Source: Acidihalobacter_A sp037381185
GTDB taxonomy: Bacteria > Pseudomonadota > Gammaproteobacteria > DSM-5130 > Acidihalobacteraceae
Assembly: GCF_037381185.1 (NCBI RefSeq)
Contig: NZ_JARRQY010000042.1
Location: 1-27,653, forward strand
DNA: 27,653 nt
Reading direction: 5' to 3'
A program made the position numbers and the translations under genes. The notes below the pieces were generated by a model. The model had not been told where the DNA came from. It did not search any database and saw only the letters and a program-made list of their open reading frames with translations. Position 1 is the first letter of the stretch. The number at the start of each line of letters is the position of its first letter. This document shows, piece by piece, positions 1-7,917 of the stretch.

Positions 1-24
1 CAGGGACAAGGCCTTTCGGGCGCC

Positions 25-160
25 TTTCTTTCGTACCTTTCTTTGGGCGTGCAAAGAAAGGTACTCGGGCGCGTCACCCAAGTAGGATCAATACTGGAAA
101 CGCTGATTCGCGCCCGAAACCGGCCTCAGCGTTAGCGAGTAAGTTGCCTTTGCTCACGCG
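25..160 (-). repeat. Dispersed palindromic repeat, copy A
   Basis: Read on the minus strand, this stretch matches the repeat seen again near 11.8 kb and 27.5 kb. It has two exact 9-base arms, TCGGGCGCG at 65-73 and CGCGCCCGA at 109-117, separated by 35 bases. On the cbbR-distal side it continues into a second small inverted motif (CTTTCTTTG / CAAAGAAAG, about 45-60). The minus-strand text around 120-150 (GCTGAGGCC, then ACTTACTCGCTAAC further upstream) resembles the lead-in of the other copies. No coding sequence is credible in 1-185. The repeat lies just beyond the 3' end of cbbR and could act as its terminator, which is inference. Confidence 0.7.
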
Positions 161-185
161 CACAACCGAAACCAAAACTTGCCCC

Positions 186-1124
186 TCAGCTCAGTTCCGC
201 TACATCCGCCGGCAACCGCACATGACGCTCCGCTTCGGCGAGCACGTAGTCGTGGAAGGCGCGGGTCACCGGCGTGCTGCGTTTGCCGCGGCGATGAACC
301 ATGTACCAATGCCGGCGAATCGGGAGATCCTCGGCATGCAGGACGACGAGCCGGCCGGTTTCCAGCTCCAGTTCCAGCGTGTGCAGGGATACGATGCCAA
401 GCCCGAGGCCGGCTTCCACCGCTTGTTTGATGGCTTCGTTGGAGCCCATTTCCATTCCCGTCAGCAATTTCACCCCGCGACGCTCGAAGAAACGCGTGAT
501 CGCGCCGCGCGTGCCCGAGCCGCGCTCGCGCATGACGAAACGTTCCTGCGCCAGGGTCTTGAGCGGGATGCTGTTGTCCGACGCCAGTGGGTGTTTCGGA
601 GCGGCGATGGCTACCAACGGATTTTCCATGAATGTCTCGGCTTCGAGGTCCATGTCCGACGGAGGTTCGCCCATGATGACGATGTCGGTTTCGTTGCTGG
701 CGAGCTGGCGCAGCAGGGTTTCCCGGTTGGTTACGTCCAGGCTGATGTTGACCTCGGCATACTGTTTGGAGAAGTCGGCCAGCAAGCGCGTGGCGAAATA
801 GTTGGCGGTGGAGGCGACGGATACGCGTAGGTGTCCGCGGCGCAGGCCTTTCATGCCTTCGAAGACTTCTTCCGCTTCGGCCAGGATTTCGTCGATGCGT
901 TGTACGTAGTCGTGCAGCGTGCGTCCGGCCTCCGTGAGGTCGACTTGCCTGCCAAGAGGTTCGAACATCGGAAGGCCGATGTTTTCCTCCAACTGACGGA
1001 TTTGCATGGAAACGGCGGGCTGGGTGAGATGCAGTTCCTCGGCCGCGCGGGTGAAGCTTAGGTGGCGTGCGGCGGCAGCGAAGACTTTTAGTTGGCGTAG
1101 GGTGATATGCATCGCGTTATTCAT
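186..1124 (-). CDS. cbbR: CbbR, LysR-type regulator of RuBisCO genes
   Basis: A 312-aa LysR-type transcriptional regulator divergent from cbbL. The N-terminus holds the winged helix-turn-helix (about residues 8-65, including AAEELHLTQPAVSMQIRQLE and a following wing), and the rest is the periplasmic-binding-like effector domain of the family. Divergent placement directly upstream of cbbL, length and sequence all fit CbbR, which activates Calvin-cycle operons in response to metabolites such as NADPH or RuBP. The annotated start (MNNAMHI) keeps the full recognition helix. A second in-frame ATG four codons later is possible. The start codon overlaps an inverted repeat in the shared control region, suggesting autoregulation. 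Another LysR regulator is unlikely given the context. Confidence 0.93.
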   Translation of the reverse strand: MNNAMHITLRQLKVFAAAARHLSFTRAAEELHLTQPAVSMQIRQLEENIGLPMFEPLGRQVDLTEAGRTLHDYVQRIDEILAEAEEVFEGMKGLRRGHLRVSVASTANYFATRLLADFSKQYAEVNISLDVTNRETLLRQLASNETDIVIMGEPPSDMDLEAETFMENPLVAIAAPKHPLASDNSIPLKTLAQERFVMRERGSGTRGAITRFFERRGVKLLTGMEMGSNEAIKQAVEAGLGLGIVSLHTLELELETGRLVVLHAEDLPIRRHWYMVHRRGKRSTPVTRAFHDYVLAEAERHVRLPADVAELS

Positions 1125-1152
1125 AAGTAAATATTTATGAATTTCATCATAA
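1120..1152. promoter_or_regulatory. Probable CbbR operator in the cbbR-cbbL gap
   Basis: An A+T-rich island in a G+C-rich window contains overlapping dyads. TTCATAA at 1120-1126 is mirrored by TTATGAA at 1135-1141, and TTATGA at 1135-1140 is mirrored by TCATAA at 1147-1152. LysR-type regulators bind T-N11-A type dyads, and CbbR sites lie in exactly this kind of divergent gap. The first arm overlaps the cbbR start codon, so binding could also repress cbbR. The assignment to CbbR is inferred from position. Confidence 0.6.
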
Positions 1153-1160
1153 ACTCTTAA

Positions 1161-1188
1161 TTGTATTGATGATAGGCTTGTCTATACT
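1161..1188 (+). promoter_or_regulatory. Candidate cbbL promoter
   Basis: TTGTAT at 1161-1166 and TATACT at 1183-1188, 16 bases apart, form a plausible sigma-70-like promoter directly downstream of the CbbR dyads. It would leave a leader of roughly 75 bases ahead of the cbbL ribosome-binding site GGAGGAG at 1257-1263. Confidence 0.45.
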
Positions 1189-1268
1189 GCCTTTCATCGG
1201 CCGCATGGTAGCGCCATCGGCGCCGGGTAAGCGCATAGACCATTATCATCTGTGACGGAGGAGCCATC

Positions 1269-2690
1269 ATGGCCGTGAAGAGTTACAGCGCGGGCGTCAA
1301 AGAGTACCGCGAGACCTACTGGATGCCTGAGTACACGCCGGCCGATACCGATCTTCTGGCGTGCTTCAAGATCACCCCGCAGCCCGGCGTGCCGCGTGAG
1401 GAAGCCGCTGCCGCGGTGGCTGCCGAGTCGTCGACCGGCACCTGGACCACGGTGTGGACCGATCTGCTAACCGATCTGGATCACTACAAGGGCCGCGCCT
1501 ACGCGATCGAGGACGTTCCGGGCGACGATACCTGCTTCTACGCCTTCATCGCCTATCCGATCGACCTGTTCGAGGAAGGCTCGGTGGTGAACGTGTTCAC
1601 TTCGCTGGTGGGCAACGTGTTCGGCTTCAAGGCCATTCGCGCGCTGCGTCTGGAGGACGTGCGCTTCCCGATCGCCTACGTGATGACCTGCAACGGTCCG
1701 CCGAACGGCATCCAGGTCGAGCGCGACAAGATGAACAAGTACGGTCGTCCGCTGCTCGGCTGCACGATCAAGCCCAAGCTGGGTCTGTCGGCGAAGAACT
1801 ACGGTCGCGCCTGCTACGAAGGCCTGCGCGGCGGCCTGGACTTCACCAAGGACGACGAGAATGTCAACAGCCAGCCGTTCATGCGCTGGAACCACCGTTT
1901 CGACTTCGTCATGGAGGCCATCCACAAGGCCGAGAAGGAGACCGGCGAGCGCAAGGGTCACTACCTGAACGTGACCGCGCCGACGCCTGACGAGATGTTC
2001 AAGCGCGCCGAGTACGCCAAGGAGATCGGCGCGCCGATCATCATGCACGACTACATCACCGGCGGTTTCTGCGCGAACACCGGCCTGGCCCAGTGGTGCC
2101 GCGACAACGGCATGCTGCTGCACATCCACCGCGCCATGCACGCCGTGCTCGACCGCAACCCGCACCACGGCATCCACTTCCGCGTGCTGACCAAGATCCT
2201 GCGCCTGTCCGGCGGTGATCACCTGCATTCGGGCACCGTGGTCGGCAAGCTCGAGGGCGACCGCGAGGCGACCCTGGGCTGGATCGACCTGATGCGCGAT
2301 TCCCACATCAAGGAAGACCGTTCGCGCGGCATCTTCTTCGATCAGGACTGGGGTTCGATGCCGGGCATCCTGCCGGTGGCCTCGGGCGGCATCCACGTGT
2401 GGCACATGCCGGCGCTGGTGTCCATCTTCGGCGACGACTCCGTGCTGCAGTTCGGCGGCGGCACCCTGGGCCATCCGTGGGGCAATGCCGCAGGTGCGGC
2501 GGCCAACCGCGTGGCGGTCGAGGCCTGCGTCGAGGCCCGCAACCAGGGCCGTCAGCTCGAGAAGGAAGGCAAGGACATTCTGACCACGGCCGCCAAGACC
2601 AGCCCCGAGCTGAAAGCTGCAATGGAAACCTGGAAGGAAATCAAGTTCGAGTTCGACACCGTCGACAAGCTCGACGTGGCGCACAAGTAA
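1269..2690 (+). CDS. cbbL: RuBisCO large subunit, form IA
   Basis: The 473-aa large chain of ribulose-1,5-bisphosphate carboxylase/oxygenase, which fixes CO2 onto RuBP in the cytoplasm as an L8S8 complex with CbbS. Visible active-site elements are TIKPKLGLS with the catalytic lysine (K168), GLDFTKDDENVNSQPF with the carbamylated lysine (K194) and Mg ligands D196/E197, HRAMHA, and SGGDHLHSGTVVGKLEG carrying the loop-6 lysine. Length and N-terminus (MAVKSYSAGVKEYRETYW) are typical of proteobacterial form IA. The start is fixed by GGAGGAG six bases upstream. No carboxysome shell genes follow. The cbbQ/cbbO neighbours point to the IAq subtype (cytosolic, activase-linked). Nothing is truncated or missing. 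Confidence 0.98.
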   Translation: MAVKSYSAGVKEYRETYWMPEYTPADTDLLACFKITPQPGVPREEAAAAVAAESSTGTWTTVWTDLLTDLDHYKGRAYAIEDVPGDDTCFYAFIAYPIDLFEEGSVVNVFTSLVGNVFGFKAIRALRLEDVRFPIAYVMTCNGPPNGIQVERDKMNKYGRPLLGCTIKPKLGLSAKNYGRACYEGLRGGLDFTKDDENVNSQPFMRWNHRFDFVMEAIHKAEKETGERKGHYLNVTAPTPDEMFKRAEYAKEIGAPIIMHDYITGGFCANTGLAQWCRDNGMLLHIHRAMHAVLDRNPHHGIHFRVLTKILRLSGGDHLHSGTVVGKLEGDREATLGWIDLMRDSHIKEDRSRGIFFDQDWGSMPGILPVASGGIHVWHMPALVSIFGDDSVLQFGGGTLGHPWGNAAGAAANRVAVEACVEARNQGRQLEKEGKDILTTAAKTSPELKAAMETWKEIKFEFDTVDKLDVAHK

Positions 2691-2705
2691 GGCGCAGTCA
2701 GCTGC

Positions 2706-2740
2706 GACCGGCCGGGCGCCTGAAGATGCCCGGCGCGGTC
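2706..2740 (+). other. Intercistronic hairpin between cbbL and cbbS
   Basis: GCCGGGC at 2711-2717 pairs with GCCCGGC at 2728-2734, with further partial pairing of the flanking GACC and GGTC. No T-run follows, so this looks like an mRNA-stabilising or processing hairpin rather than a terminator. The role is inferred. Confidence 0.5.
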
Positions 2741-2774
2741 CTCGAATGCGAAAACCGTTTTGGAGAGTACAGTC

Positions 2775-3131
2775 ATGAGTGAAATGCAGGACTACAAGTC
2801 GAGCCTGGGCGACACCGACAGCCGCAAGTTCGAGACCTTTTCGTACCTGCCGGAGATGGACAAGGACCAGATCCGCAGGCAGGTCGAGTACATCGTGTCC
2901 AAGGGCTGGAACCCGGCCATCGAGCACACCGAGCCGGAGAACGCCTTCAGCCACTACTGGTACATGTGGAAGCTGCCGATGTTCGGCGAGACCGACGTCG
3001 ACCGCATCCTGGCCGAGGCCGATGCCTGCCACAAGGCGCATCCCAACAACCACGTGCGTCTGATCGGGTTCGACAACTACGCTCAGTCCAAGGGCGCGGA
3101 AATGGTGGTGTACCGCGGCAAGCCGGTCTGA
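2775..3131 (+). CDS. cbbS: RuBisCO small subunit, form IA
   Basis: The 118-aa small chain of RuBisCO, which caps the L8 core and is needed for full activity. Family signatures are visible: FETFSYLPEMDKDQIRRQVEYI near the N-terminus, GWNPAIEHTEP, SHYWYMWKLPMFGETD and a C-terminal VRLIGFDNYAQSKGAEMVVYR. The frame is open upstream to a TTG at 2760, but the ATG at 2775 is chosen because GGAGA lies at 2762-2766 and the protein then begins MSEMQDYKSS as in relatives. It lies 84 bases after cbbL and is surely cotranscribed with it. A strong terminator-like hairpin follows. Confidence 0.97.
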   Translation: MSEMQDYKSSLGDTDSRKFETFSYLPEMDKDQIRRQVEYIVSKGWNPAIEHTEPENAFSHYWYMWKLPMFGETDVDRILAEADACHKAHPNNHVRLIGFDNYAQSKGAEMVVYRGKPV

Positions 3132-3211
3132 TGCCGAAGTGCCGGGCGGGGTGTCCTGGGCGGTTTGAGCGTACGGCCGTCTGCTAGACTCCGCTTCGGA
3201 ATACGGCAACC

Positions 3212-3248
3212 AGAGGGCTCCTGGCCGCTAGGACAGGAGCCCTCTTTT
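3212..3248 (+). terminator. Rho-independent terminator or attenuator after cbbS
   Basis: A perfect 12-bp stem, AGAGGGCTCCTG (3212-3223) with CAGGAGCCCTCT (3234-3245), a 10-base loop and then TTTT (3245-3248). It separates cbbLS from cbbQ. Because no clear promoter is seen in the short gap before cbbQ (3306), partial read-through is a likely way to keep the activase genes at lower level than RuBisCO. That role is inference. Confidence 0.88.
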
Positions 3249-3305
3249 GTTCCGGGGTTTCCCCGTGGCCGCTGGCGCGGCACCGAGGTTTGAACGGAGA
3301 GCAAA

Positions 3306-4112
3306 ATGAGCGAAATCAACGTCGATCAGTATCGAATCCAGGGCGAACCTTATTACATGCCCGTGCACGACGAGGTCGCGCTGTACGAGGCGGCTTATCA
3401 GGCGCGTATGCCGATCATGCTCAAGGGTCCGACCGGTTGCGGCAAGTCACGCTTCGTCGAATACATGGCCTACAAGCTGGGTAAGCCGCTGATTACCGTG
3501 GCCTGCAATGAGGACATGACGGCTTCCGATCTCATCGGACGTTTCCTGCTCGACGCCAATGGTACGCGCTGGCAGGACGGGCCGCTGACCATCGCAGCCC
3601 GTATCGGAGCGATCTGCTATCTCGATGAGGTCGTCGAGGCGCGCCAGGACACTACCGTAGTGATCCATCCGCTGACCGACCATCGCCGCGTGCTGCCACT
3701 GGAGAAGAAGGGCGAACTGGTCTCCGCGCACGAAGACTTTCAACTGGTCATCTCCTACAACCCCGGCTACCAGAATTTGATGAAGGATCTGAAGCAGTCG
3801 ACCAAGCAGCGTTTCGGCGCACTGGACTTCGATTACCCCTCGGCAGAGGTGGAGACCAAAATCGTCGCGCACGAGACCGGCATCGACGCCGAACTCGCCG
3901 GCAAGCTGGTGCAGATCGCGCATCGCGCCCGCAATCTCAAGGGTCACGGGCTGGATGAGGGCATCTCCACGCGTTTGCTGGTGTATGCAGGTCAACTCAT
4001 CGGCAAGGGGATCGAGCCGCAGGCCGCCTGCGCGATGACCCTGGTGCGGCCCATCACTGACGACCCCGACATGCGCGACACGCTGGATGCCGCCGTCGGC
4101 ACCTATTTCTAG
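3306..4112 (+). CDS. cbbQ: CbbQ, AAA+ (MoxR-type) RuBisCO activase subunit
   Basis: A 268-aa AAA+ ATPase of the MoxR class. With CbbO it forms the hexameric activase that remodels RuBisCO and releases tightly bound inhibitory sugar phosphates. Walker A GPTGCGKS is at residues 41-48 and Walker B ICYLDE at about 103-108, followed by the sensor region around SYNPGYQ. The C-terminal helical lid includes STRLLVYAG. The ribosome-binding site GGAGA lies 7-11 bases before the ATG. It is preceded by the cbbS terminator and followed after 12 bases by a methyltransferase, then cbbO. The homologous NorQ acts on nitric oxide reductase, but the position after cbbLS makes CbbQ the right call. Confidence 0.95.
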   Translation: MSEINVDQYRIQGEPYYMPVHDEVALYEAAYQARMPIMLKGPTGCGKSRFVEYMAYKLGKPLITVACNEDMTASDLIGRFLLDANGTRWQDGPLTIAARIGAICYLDEVVEARQDTTVVIHPLTDHRRVLPLEKKGELVSAHEDFQLVISYNPGYQNLMKDLKQSTKQRFGALDFDYPSAEVETKIVAHETGIDAELAGKLVQIAHRARNLKGHGLDEGISTRLLVYAGQLIGKGIEPQAACAMTLVRPITDDPDMRDTLDAAVGTYF

Positions 4113-4124
4113 CCGGGAGTTGGC

Positions 4125-4748
4125 ATGAAGCCATTGCAGGACTACGTCGCCGAGTTGCGCCAGGATCGCGCTTTCGAGGTCGAATTGCGTGGGTGCATGC
4201 TGCGCCTGCACGCCACCTGGGGACTGTTTTCGCCGCGCGAGGTCGATGAGGGTTCGCAGCTGCTGCTCAAGCATGTCGAGGTGGCGCCCGATGCGGACTG
4301 TCTCGATCTGGGTTGCGGTTACGGTCCGATCGGTCTGACCCTGGCGGCGCTGGCACCACAGGGCCGTACGCTGATGGTGGACAAGGACTTCGTGGCGGTG
4401 GAATACGCGGGTGGCAATGCCCGGCGCAACGGCCTGGCGAATTGCGAGGCGCAGCTGAGCAACGGATTCGATCAGGTGGGCGAGCGGCGCTTCGATCTGG
4501 TGGCCTCGAACATTCCAGCCAAGGTTGGGCGCGAGTTGCTCTACCTCCTGCTCTACGACGCCTGGATGCACCTGAATCCCGGGGGCAGTCTGTACGTGGT
4601 CACCGTGACCGGGCTGCGTGAATTCTTCGCCAAGGCGATGCGGGAGGTGTTCGGCAACTACGACAAGGTCAAGCAGGGGCGCCAGTACACGGTGGCCTGC
4701 GCCGTGCGCGATCCGTCCATGCGCAGCCCCGGCACGCCGCGGAGCTGA
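4125..4748 (+). CDS. Class I SAM-dependent methyltransferase (MTS domain) inside the cbbQ-cbbO operon
   Basis: A 207-aa Rossmann-fold methyltransferase of the small-domain (RsmC/RlmG/MJ0882-like) type. The AdoMet-binding motif I is DLGCGYGPIG at residues 61-70, and the acidic end of strand 2 is MVDKD near 85-88. The motif IV region reads SNIPAKVG at about 128-135, where relatives usually have N-P-P-[FYI]; here the first proline is replaced by isoleucine. The pre-domain text TWGLFSPREVDEGSQLLL is typical of the family. It sits 12 bases after cbbQ and 21 before cbbO, so it is almost certainly cotranscribed with the activase genes. Known relatives methylate rRNA guanines or proteins. The substrate here is unknown, and a link to RuBisCO or its activase is only a context inference. 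Confidence 0.85.
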   Translation: MKPLQDYVAELRQDRAFEVELRGCMLRLHATWGLFSPREVDEGSQLLLKHVEVAPDADCLDLGCGYGPIGLTLAALAPQGRTLMVDKDFVAVEYAGGNARRNGLANCEAQLSNGFDQVGERRFDLVASNIPAKVGRELLYLLLYDAWMHLNPGGSLYVVTVTGLREFFAKAMREVFGNYDKVKQGRQYTVACAVRDPSMRSPGTPRS

Positions 4749-4769
4749 GCCGCCCCAAGAGGACGAGCT

Positions 4770-7109
4770 ATGAAGATCGATCTGAGCGAATACGAGGATT
4801 GCATCAAGAGCGGCGCGCCCGAGGTCATGGAGGTCTTCGAGGCCAATTTTCAGGACGCTACGCGGGTGATGAGCCCGCAGGGCCAGCACAACTATCTGGA
4901 GGGCGCACGCGCCTTCTGCGAACTGGGTCGCGGGCCGAAGCTGGTCGCCTCCTGGCTGGAAACCATGCCCGCCGTATGCAAGGAAGTCGGCGACGGCGTG
5001 ATCCCGGAGGTGGTTACCTCCTGTATGAAGCTGACGTCGATGGTCAGCGCGGAGGTGGTGCGTCTGCTGCTGGCCTCGCTGCCGATCGCCGCACGCCGGT
5101 TTGGCGACGCCGAACTGCTGCTTAAGTACATGGCGCTGATGCACCAGCTGTCCGCCAAGGTGCCGCGCGGGCTGCGGCCCATGCTGGAGCGCATCGATGA
5201 GCTGTTGGGCAAGCTCACCCTGGGTGGCCTGCGGCGCTGGGCGCTGTGGGGTGCGCAGGCTTATGCGCGCGATTTCGCCAAGCAGACCGCCTACTTCAGC
5301 CTGGAGTCGCCGGACAGCCTCAAGATATTGCAGCAGGAACGCCGCGGCGTGCTGTTCGTCGACACCCAGCGCAAGCTGAACTTCTACCTGCGCGCGCTGT
5401 GGGGGCGGGACTTTTTTCTGCGTCCGACCTCCGGCGACTACGAAACTCGCGAGGGCGTGAGGTCCTTCGTCGAACACGGCGTGATCCACGTGCCGGATGC
5501 TTATGACGACATCAACGGCGTTCCCGGGCTGGAGCTGTACCGCGCCGCCTGCGCTCATGCCGCGGCCCATCTGAGCTATGCGCGTGCGGCGATTTCCGCC
5601 GAGGCGCTGAATCCGGTGCAGATGTTCCTGGTCGGTATGATCGAGGACGCCCGTATCGAGGCGCTGGCGATGCGCGAGTTTCCCGGCCTGTATAAGTTGT
5701 GGAGCCGGTTTCACGATCTGCCGCGTGAAGCCGAGGTCGATCCGGCGATCGCCGCACTGGAGGGGGTGGCCGCAGCGCTGCTGCGTGACGAAGCTCCGGC
5801 TGGAAACGATCCACTGATCGACGAGGTGTTGACGGAGTTCCGGCAGCGGCTGGCGGCCGATGCGGAAGACGATCAGCTGTCCTGGGACATCGGCGTGACG
5901 CTGTACAACCGGCTCAACGAGCGCCTGTCGATCCCCTCGCTGCGCCTGCTGGAAACGCAGTTGAATATCCCCTATCGGGACGATAACCGCGTCGTGTGGG
6001 AGTTCGCCGACAACGTCTGGGACGATGCCGAATACGTGCCTGCCAGCGAACGCCAGGTGCGCAAGACCGTGTCGCTGATGGAAATGGTCAACGAGATCGA
6101 CACCGAACTGGCCGGCGACGACGCGCAGGAAGTCTGGCGCCTGGAGACCGAGTTGTTTCCCTACGAGGACAAGGGGATCAGCTACAACGAGATGGAGGGC
6201 AAGGAGCCGGTGTCGGCGCCGTTTCACTACAACGAGTGGGACTATCAGGTGCAGCTCTATCGCCCCGATTGGGCGACCGTGCTGGAAAAGCGTCAGTCCA
6301 AGGGCGACCCGAAGGACATCGAGCGTATCCTGGCCGAGCACAAGCCGATCGCCAGCCGCCTGCGCCACATCATCGACGCACTGATTCCGCAGGGCATCGT
6401 ACGCAAGCGCCACCAGGAGGATGGCGACGAGATCGACATCAATGCGGCGATCCGCGCCATGATCGATCTGCGCATGGGCGAGATGCCCGATCCGCGCATC
6501 AATATCCGCTACGAGCGCAAGACGCGCGATCTGGCCGTCATGCTGCTGCTCGATCTGTCGGAGTCGACCAACGAGGTACTGGGCGATTCCAATCGACCGG
6601 TGATCCAGCTCGCGCGCGAGGCCACCGCGCTGCTGGCCTGGGCGGTCGACGCCATCGGCGATCCGTTCGCCATTCACGGTTTCGCCTCCGACAGCCGCCA
6701 TGACGTGCAGTACTATCGATTCAAGGATTTCGATGCGCCTTACGATGATCATGCGCGCGCGCGCATAGCCGGCATGCAGGGCGGCTATTCCACGCGTATG
6801 GGCGCCGCCTTCCGCCACGCCGCGCACCATCTGACGCACCAGCCGCAGAAAAAGAAACTGCTGCTTCTGGTCTCCGACGGCGAGCCCTCGGATATCGACG
6901 TCAAGGATCCGCAATACCTGCGCCACGACACCAAGAAGGCGGTGGAAGAACTCGCTCGCGACGGCATCCTCACCTATTGCCTGACGCTCGATCCGTATGC
7001 CGATGCCTACGTTTCGAGGATCTTCGGCGCCAACGGCTATTCCGTGGTGGATCATGTCAATCGTCTGCCCGAGCGTCTGCCCAGCCTGTTCGCCAGCCTG
7101 ACCAGCTGA
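4770..7109 (+). CDS. cbbO: CbbO, vWA-domain RuBisCO activase adaptor
   Basis: A 779-aa CbbO/NorD-family protein. The C-terminal von Willebrand factor A domain carries an intact MIDAS, DLSES at residues 595-599, and a later acidic segment SDGEPSDID around 702-709. The long helical N-terminal part is the region that contacts the CbbQ hexamer. CbbO acts as substrate adaptor linking the AAA+ ring to RuBisCO. The ATG is preceded by AAGAGGA. Length agrees with the family (about 750-800 aa). The order cbbQ-methyltransferase-cbbO departs from the usual adjacent cbbQ-cbbO pair. NorD is the main alternative and is excluded by context. Confidence 0.94.
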   Translation: MKIDLSEYEDCIKSGAPEVMEVFEANFQDATRVMSPQGQHNYLEGARAFCELGRGPKLVASWLETMPAVCKEVGDGVIPEVVTSCMKLTSMVSAEVVRLLLASLPIAARRFGDAELLLKYMALMHQLSAKVPRGLRPMLERIDELLGKLTLGGLRRWALWGAQAYARDFAKQTAYFSLESPDSLKILQQERRGVLFVDTQRKLNFYLRALWGRDFFLRPTSGDYETREGVRSFVEHGVIHVPDAYDDINGVPGLELYRAACAHAAAHLSYARAAISAEALNPVQMFLVGMIEDARIEALAMREFPGLYKLWSRFHDLPREAEVDPAIAALEGVAAALLRDEAPAGNDPLIDEVLTEFRQRLAADAEDDQLSWDIGVTLYNRLNERLSIPSLRLLETQLNIPYRDDNRVVWEFADNVWDDAEYVPASERQVRKTVSLMEMVNEIDTELAGDDAQEVWRLETELFPYEDKGISYNEMEGKEPVSAPFHYNEWDYQVQLYRPDWATVLEKRQSKGDPKDIERILAEHKPIASRLRHIIDALIPQGIVRKRHQEDGDEIDINAAIRAMIDLRMGEMPDPRINIRYERKTRDLAVMLLLDLSESTNEVLGDSNRPVIQLAREATALLAWAVDAIGDPFAIHGFASDSRHDVQYYRFKDFDAPYDDHARARIAGMQGGYSTRMGAAFRHAAHHLTHQPQKKKLLLLVSDGEPSDIDVKDPQYLRHDTKKAVEELARDGILTYCLTLDPYADAYVSRIFGANGYSVVDHVNRLPERLPSLFASLTS

Positions 7110-7169
7110 GCCGTGCGGGGTCTAGTATTGAAAGTGAACCTGATTGACCCATACCGAACGTAGAGACCG

Positions 7170-7805
7170 ATGGACCCGATAAAGCAATTGATCGACGGCT
7201 TCTCGGCCTTCACCCGCCGCAGCTATCGCGCCGGCAATCCGTACCTGCGTCTGGTCAAACAGGGGCAGTCGCCGCGTATCGCGCTGGTCGCCTGTTCCGA
7301 TTCACGGGTCGATCCGTCGCTCACGTTGGATTGCGACCCGGGCGATCTGTTCGTGATTCGCAACGTCGGTGCGCTGGTACCGCCGTGTGAGTCCGACGGC
7401 ACCTACCACGGCACCAGTGCGGCGCTGGAATTCGCCGTCTGCGGATTGAAGGTCGAGCACATCGTCGTCATGGGGCATGCGCTGTGCGGCGGCATGCAGG
7501 CCCTGGTGCAGGGAGATACGGACACGGCGGACGGGGAGGGCTTCATCCAGCGCTGGGTGTCGTTGGCCGAACCGGCACTGACGCGCGCGCATGAGTTACA
7601 TTCGAGCGGTGTCGAAGAGGACCTGGCGAGCTGCTGTGAACGGGAAGCGGTGAAGTTGTCGCTGGACAACCTCGTCACCTTTCCCTGGGTGCGCGAGAGT
7701 CTGGCCAACGGCAGTTTGGAACTGCATGGCTGGTATTTCGACCTGTCGGCAGGTCAGTTGCTGGGCTATGATCAGGAAGCGGAAGGGTTCGTCCGTCTGC
7801 CATAG
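7170..7805 (+). CDS. Beta-class carbonic anhydrase
   Basis: A 211-aa beta-carbonic anhydrase that interconverts CO2 and bicarbonate using a zinc site. Zinc ligands are visible as C42 in CSDSR (with the D44/R46 dyad), and H103 and C106 in GHALCGG. There is no signal peptide, so it acts in the cytoplasm. It lies 60 bases downstream of cbbO on the same strand and likely belongs to the CO2-fixation unit, supplying CO2 to a cytosolic RuBisCO that lacks a carboxysome. The ribosome-binding site is weak (GTAGAGACCG before the ATG). Confidence 0.93.
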   Translation: MDPIKQLIDGFSAFTRRSYRAGNPYLRLVKQGQSPRIALVACSDSRVDPSLTLDCDPGDLFVIRNVGALVPPCESDGTYHGTSAALEFAVCGLKVEHIVVMGHALCGGMQALVQGDTDTADGEGFIQRWVSLAEPALTRAHELHSSGVEEDLASCCEREAVKLSLDNLVTFPWVRESLANGSLELHGWYFDLSAGQLLGYDQEAEGFVRLP

Positions 7806-7917
7806 GGCCTGCCGGGTACTTTTGTCGGCTCTCCCGCTGGCGCGGGCGGATCCCGGTCATCTGCGCAGGAGGCGTGGAAGCAGGTGACTTAGACTGCTGA
7901 ACGAGGGGGGAGCGAAC

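Noticed and set aside
1467..3209. A 580-residue minus-strand frame under cbbL-cbbS
   Set aside because: Antisense to RuBisCO genes, runs across the cbbL-cbbS gap, no recognisable domain or ribosome-binding site.
3447..7055. A 1202-residue open frame on the minus strand under cbbQ-methyltransferase-cbbO
   Set aside because: It is antisense to three clearly recognised genes, has low-complexity His/Arg/Gln-rich composition and no domain. It is the expected shadow of high G+C codon use.
1269..7805. Carboxysome locus
   Set aside because: Although the RuBisCO is form IA and a carbonic anhydrase is present, no shell protein or CsoS2-like gene is found, and cbbQ/cbbO follow cbbLS as in the non-carboxysomal type.
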